Positions 56,422-57,970 of a stretch of 57,970 bases of DNA are shown piece by piece. The position numbers were made by a program, and so were the translations under genes. Within the stretch, counting starts at the first letter, position 1; every line of letters starts with the position of its first letter. The DNA is from Methylotenera sp. (GTDB lineage Bacteria > Pseudomonadota > Gammaproteobacteria > Burkholderiales > Methylophilaceae): the NCBI GenBank assembly GCA_030652995.1, contig JAUSAG010000045.1, positions 1 through 57,970 on the forward strand, written 5' to 3'. The notes beneath the pieces are model-generated. The model made no database searches. It was not told where the DNA came from and was given only the letters and a program-made list of their open reading frames with translations.

Positions 56422-57513
56422 ATGAGTATAGAAATACGTAACATCAAAAAGAATTTTGGACATTTTAGTGCGCTCAATGATGTGAGCTTGGATGTACCTA
56501 GTGGTGAGTTGGTTGCCTTGTTAGGGCCTTCTGGATGCGGGAAAACCACCCTATTGCGCATTATCGCTGGGCTAGAAACGCCGGACTCAGGCAACATTTT
56601 GTTTTATGGTAATGACGCTACCGAACGTAAAGTCCGTGAACGCGAAGTTGGTTTTGTGTTTCAACATTATGCGCTATTTCGCCACATGACCGTATTTGAG
56701 AATGTAGCTTTTGGTTTACGTGTACGCCCTAAACAAACGCGCCCATCAGATACTGAAATCAAACGTCGCGTGCATGAACTGCTTGAGCTGGTGCAATTAG
56801 ATTGGCTTGCTGATCGTTATCCACCACAGCTATCTGGCGGCCAACGCCAGCGTATTGCATTGGCACGTGCGTTAGCAGTAGAACCCAAAGTATTATTGCT
56901 AGATGAGCCCTTTGGTGCGCTGGATGCCAAAGTACGCAAAGAGTTACGCCGCTGGTTGCGCCGTTTACATGACGAGCTACATATCACCAGCATTTTTGTA
57001 ACACATGACCAGGAGGAAGCACTAGAAGTGGCTGATCGTGTTGTCGTCATCAACAAAGGACAAATCGAACAAATTGGTTCACCGCAAGAGGTTTATGACC
57101 ACCCGGTATCGCCATTTGTTTATCAATTCTTAGGCAATGTGAATCAGTTTGATAGCCACATACATGAAGGTGCGGCAAAAATTGCGGGCATAGACCTGAA
57201 GTTAGATGATCATCATGCTACACAGAACACCCCCGCATTAGCATTTGTACGACCACATGATATTGAAATCTTTAAAGAGAGAAGAGAAGATAAAGTTGGA
57301 TTTGAAGCTATTGTTAGCTATGTGCACGCCATTGGACCACTCGTAAGGTTGGAACTACAACGTGCCGATCATACCGAACTAGTTGAAGCAGAGCTGACAC
57401 AAGAACGATTTCGTGAGTTGAACCTAACTGCCAACGATAATGTTTATATCTACCCGCGCAACGTACGCGTATTTTTAAATGAAGAAGCCCCGATTAGTAC
57501 ACAATCGACATAA
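56422..57513 (+). CDS. cysA: sulfate/thiosulfate ABC ATPase CysA
   Basis: 363 residues. Walker [11 protein letters not shown]-loop [12 protein letters not shown], signature [15 protein letters not shown], Walker [13 protein letters not shown] and switch His in [10 protein letters not shown]. The C-terminal regulatory domain (about 240-363) includes FVRPHDIEI and is typical of CysA. Energises CysTW. Confidence 0.97.
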   Translation: MSIEIRNIKKNFGHFSALNDVSLDVPSGELVALLGPSGCGKTTLLRIIAGLETPDSGNILFYGNDATERKVREREVGFVFQHYALFRHMTVFENVAFGLRVRPKQTRPSDTEIKRRVHELLELVQLDWLADRYPPQLSGGQRQRIALARALAVEPKVLLLDEPFGALDAKVRKELRRWLRRLHDELHITSIFVTHDQEEALEVADRVVVINKGQIEQIGSPQEVYDHPVSPFVYQFLGNVNQFDSHIHEGAAKIAGIDLKLDDHHATQNTPALAFVRPHDIEIFKERREDKVGFEAIVSYVHAIGPLVRLELQRADHTELVEAELTQERFRELNLTANDNVYIYPRNVRVFLNEEAPISTQST

Positions 57514-57539
57514 ACTTATCAATCACTGTTGCATTTTTC

Positions 57540-57568
57540 ATGCCCTGGCTCGCTGGGGCATTTCTTTT
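57540..57568 (+). terminator. terminator after cysA
   Basis: ATGCCC (57540-57545) pairs with GGGCAT (57556-57561), followed by TTTCTTTT, 26 nt after the cysA stop. Confidence 0.7.
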
Positions 57569-57854
57569 ACCACGTTTACATGTTCTTGATTGAGTATCCA
57601 CGCTCAGCATGGTGTTTATAATATCGTTTAATTACTAGGGCATTTTTTGGACAAATTAAAAGGCATCCACTCAGTTACGCTACAACAGGACTTGTGCAAA
57701 AATTGATGTTCAGTCCGAGGGCCATGCATTATCCGACTAGCGCAACACAGCATTGTTACCATTAAAACTCGGTGAGTCTTAACTGAATCTGTTATACAAA
57801 TTTTAATTGAGCCATGTATTTAAAGCGAAATTCCCACCACGTTAACGCTGCGCA
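57569..57854. other. intergenic region between cysA and the rRNA operon end
   Basis: About 285 bp with no credible gene. Short frames are interrupted and I recognise no mobile-element ends. Confidence 0.5.
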
Positions 57855-57889
57855 TAAAAAAACCCCATCACTTTCATGATGGGGTTTTT
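57855..57889 (-). terminator. terminator of the rRNA operon
   Basis: CCCCATCA-CTTTCA-TGATGGGG (57863-57884) with A-run on the left and T-run on the right, so it works on both strands. It lies directly downstream of the 5S gene on the minus strand. Confidence 0.9.
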
Positions 57890-57899
57890 AGTGTAAATA

Positions 57900-57970
57900 G
57901 CTTGGCAGTGACCTACTTTCGCATGCAAAAAGCATACTATCATTGGCGCTGGTTCGTTTCACGGCCCTGT
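57900..57970 (-). rRNA. rrf: 5S ribosomal RNA, 3' part (truncated by window edge)
   Basis: The minus strand reads GTGAAACGAACCAGCGCCAA, then GATAGTATG and GCATGCGAAAGTAGGTCACT before GCCAAGCT. This is the loop C to 3'-end part of 5S rRNA. About 70 of the expected 115-120 nt are inside the window; the remainder and the rest of the rRNA operon lie to the right. Confidence 0.92.

Noticed and set aside
1-57970. CRISPR array, prophage or insertion sequence
   Set aside because: No regularly spaced repeats, no transposase or integrase genes and no phage genes were seen.

Overview
The window looks like chromosome of a low-GC (roughly 43-45 %) betaproteobacterium, most likely a methylotroph of the Methylophilaceae (Methylotenera-like). 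This rests on the mix of gene orders (metX-metW, hda-perM-purM, rimP-nusA-infB-rbfA-truB-rpsO-pnp) and on protein flavour. No species is claimed and no diagnostic methylotrophy gene lies in the window.

Layout. 1-9.5 kb: metW/metX, a gamma-carbonic-anhydrase-like protein, a PAS-GGDEF-EAL protein, then hemA-prfA-prmC (minus strand) and rpe-gph (plus strand). 9.5-13.7 kb: trpE, preceded by a short Trp-rich leader peptide and followed not by trpG but by a membrane MASE1-PAS-GGDEF-EAL protein. 13.7-27.7 kb: moaC, a BepA-like periplasmic M48 protease, an orphan soxYZ pair, ahpC and ahpF, hda/perM diverging from purM, a DUF3108 protein, an RsmB-like rRNA methyltransferase with a long Lys-rich tail, and a DAACS-family symporter. 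27.7-31 kb: a GC-richer patch with relA and a decayed PEP-CTERM-like tail, ending at a tRNA-Pro/Arg/His cluster. 31-42 kb: folD, dksA, and the large transcription/translation operon from rimP to pnp. 57.9 kb: the 3' end of a 5S rRNA gene, so an rRNA operon lies just beyond the right edge.

The most interesting part is 42-57.5 kb, a sulfur-acquisition and cysteine/methionine region. It holds a DUF2292 (YezD-like) small protein, an alginate-export-type outer-membrane beta-barrel, a Sbp-type sulfate-binding protein, a DUF2325 protein, a 35-residue membrane peptide, metY and cysK. Convergent to these is an operon cysE - srpI - cysteine desulfurase. srpI encodes a family 2A encapsulin shell. The desulfurase carries a disordered N-terminal extension of about 220 residues, as expected for the packaged cargo. 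Divergent from that operon is cysP - EAL protein - cysT - cysW - cysA.

A nearly identical 20-bp AT-rich element (19/20) sits about 72 bp upstream of both the DUF2292 gene and cysP, a likely shared sulfur-starvation operator (CysB is the obvious candidate). The encapsulin operon has a strong intrinsic-terminator hairpin in its leader, just before cysE, which suggests attenuation. An EAL-domain protein that has lost part of its catalytic motifs is embedded in the sulfate/thiosulfate importer operon. Together these genes would import sulfate or thiosulfate, make O-acetylserine and O-acyl-homoserine, fix sulfide into cysteine and homocysteine, and mobilise cysteine sulfur inside a protein shell. 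The sulfate-reduction genes themselves are not in the window.
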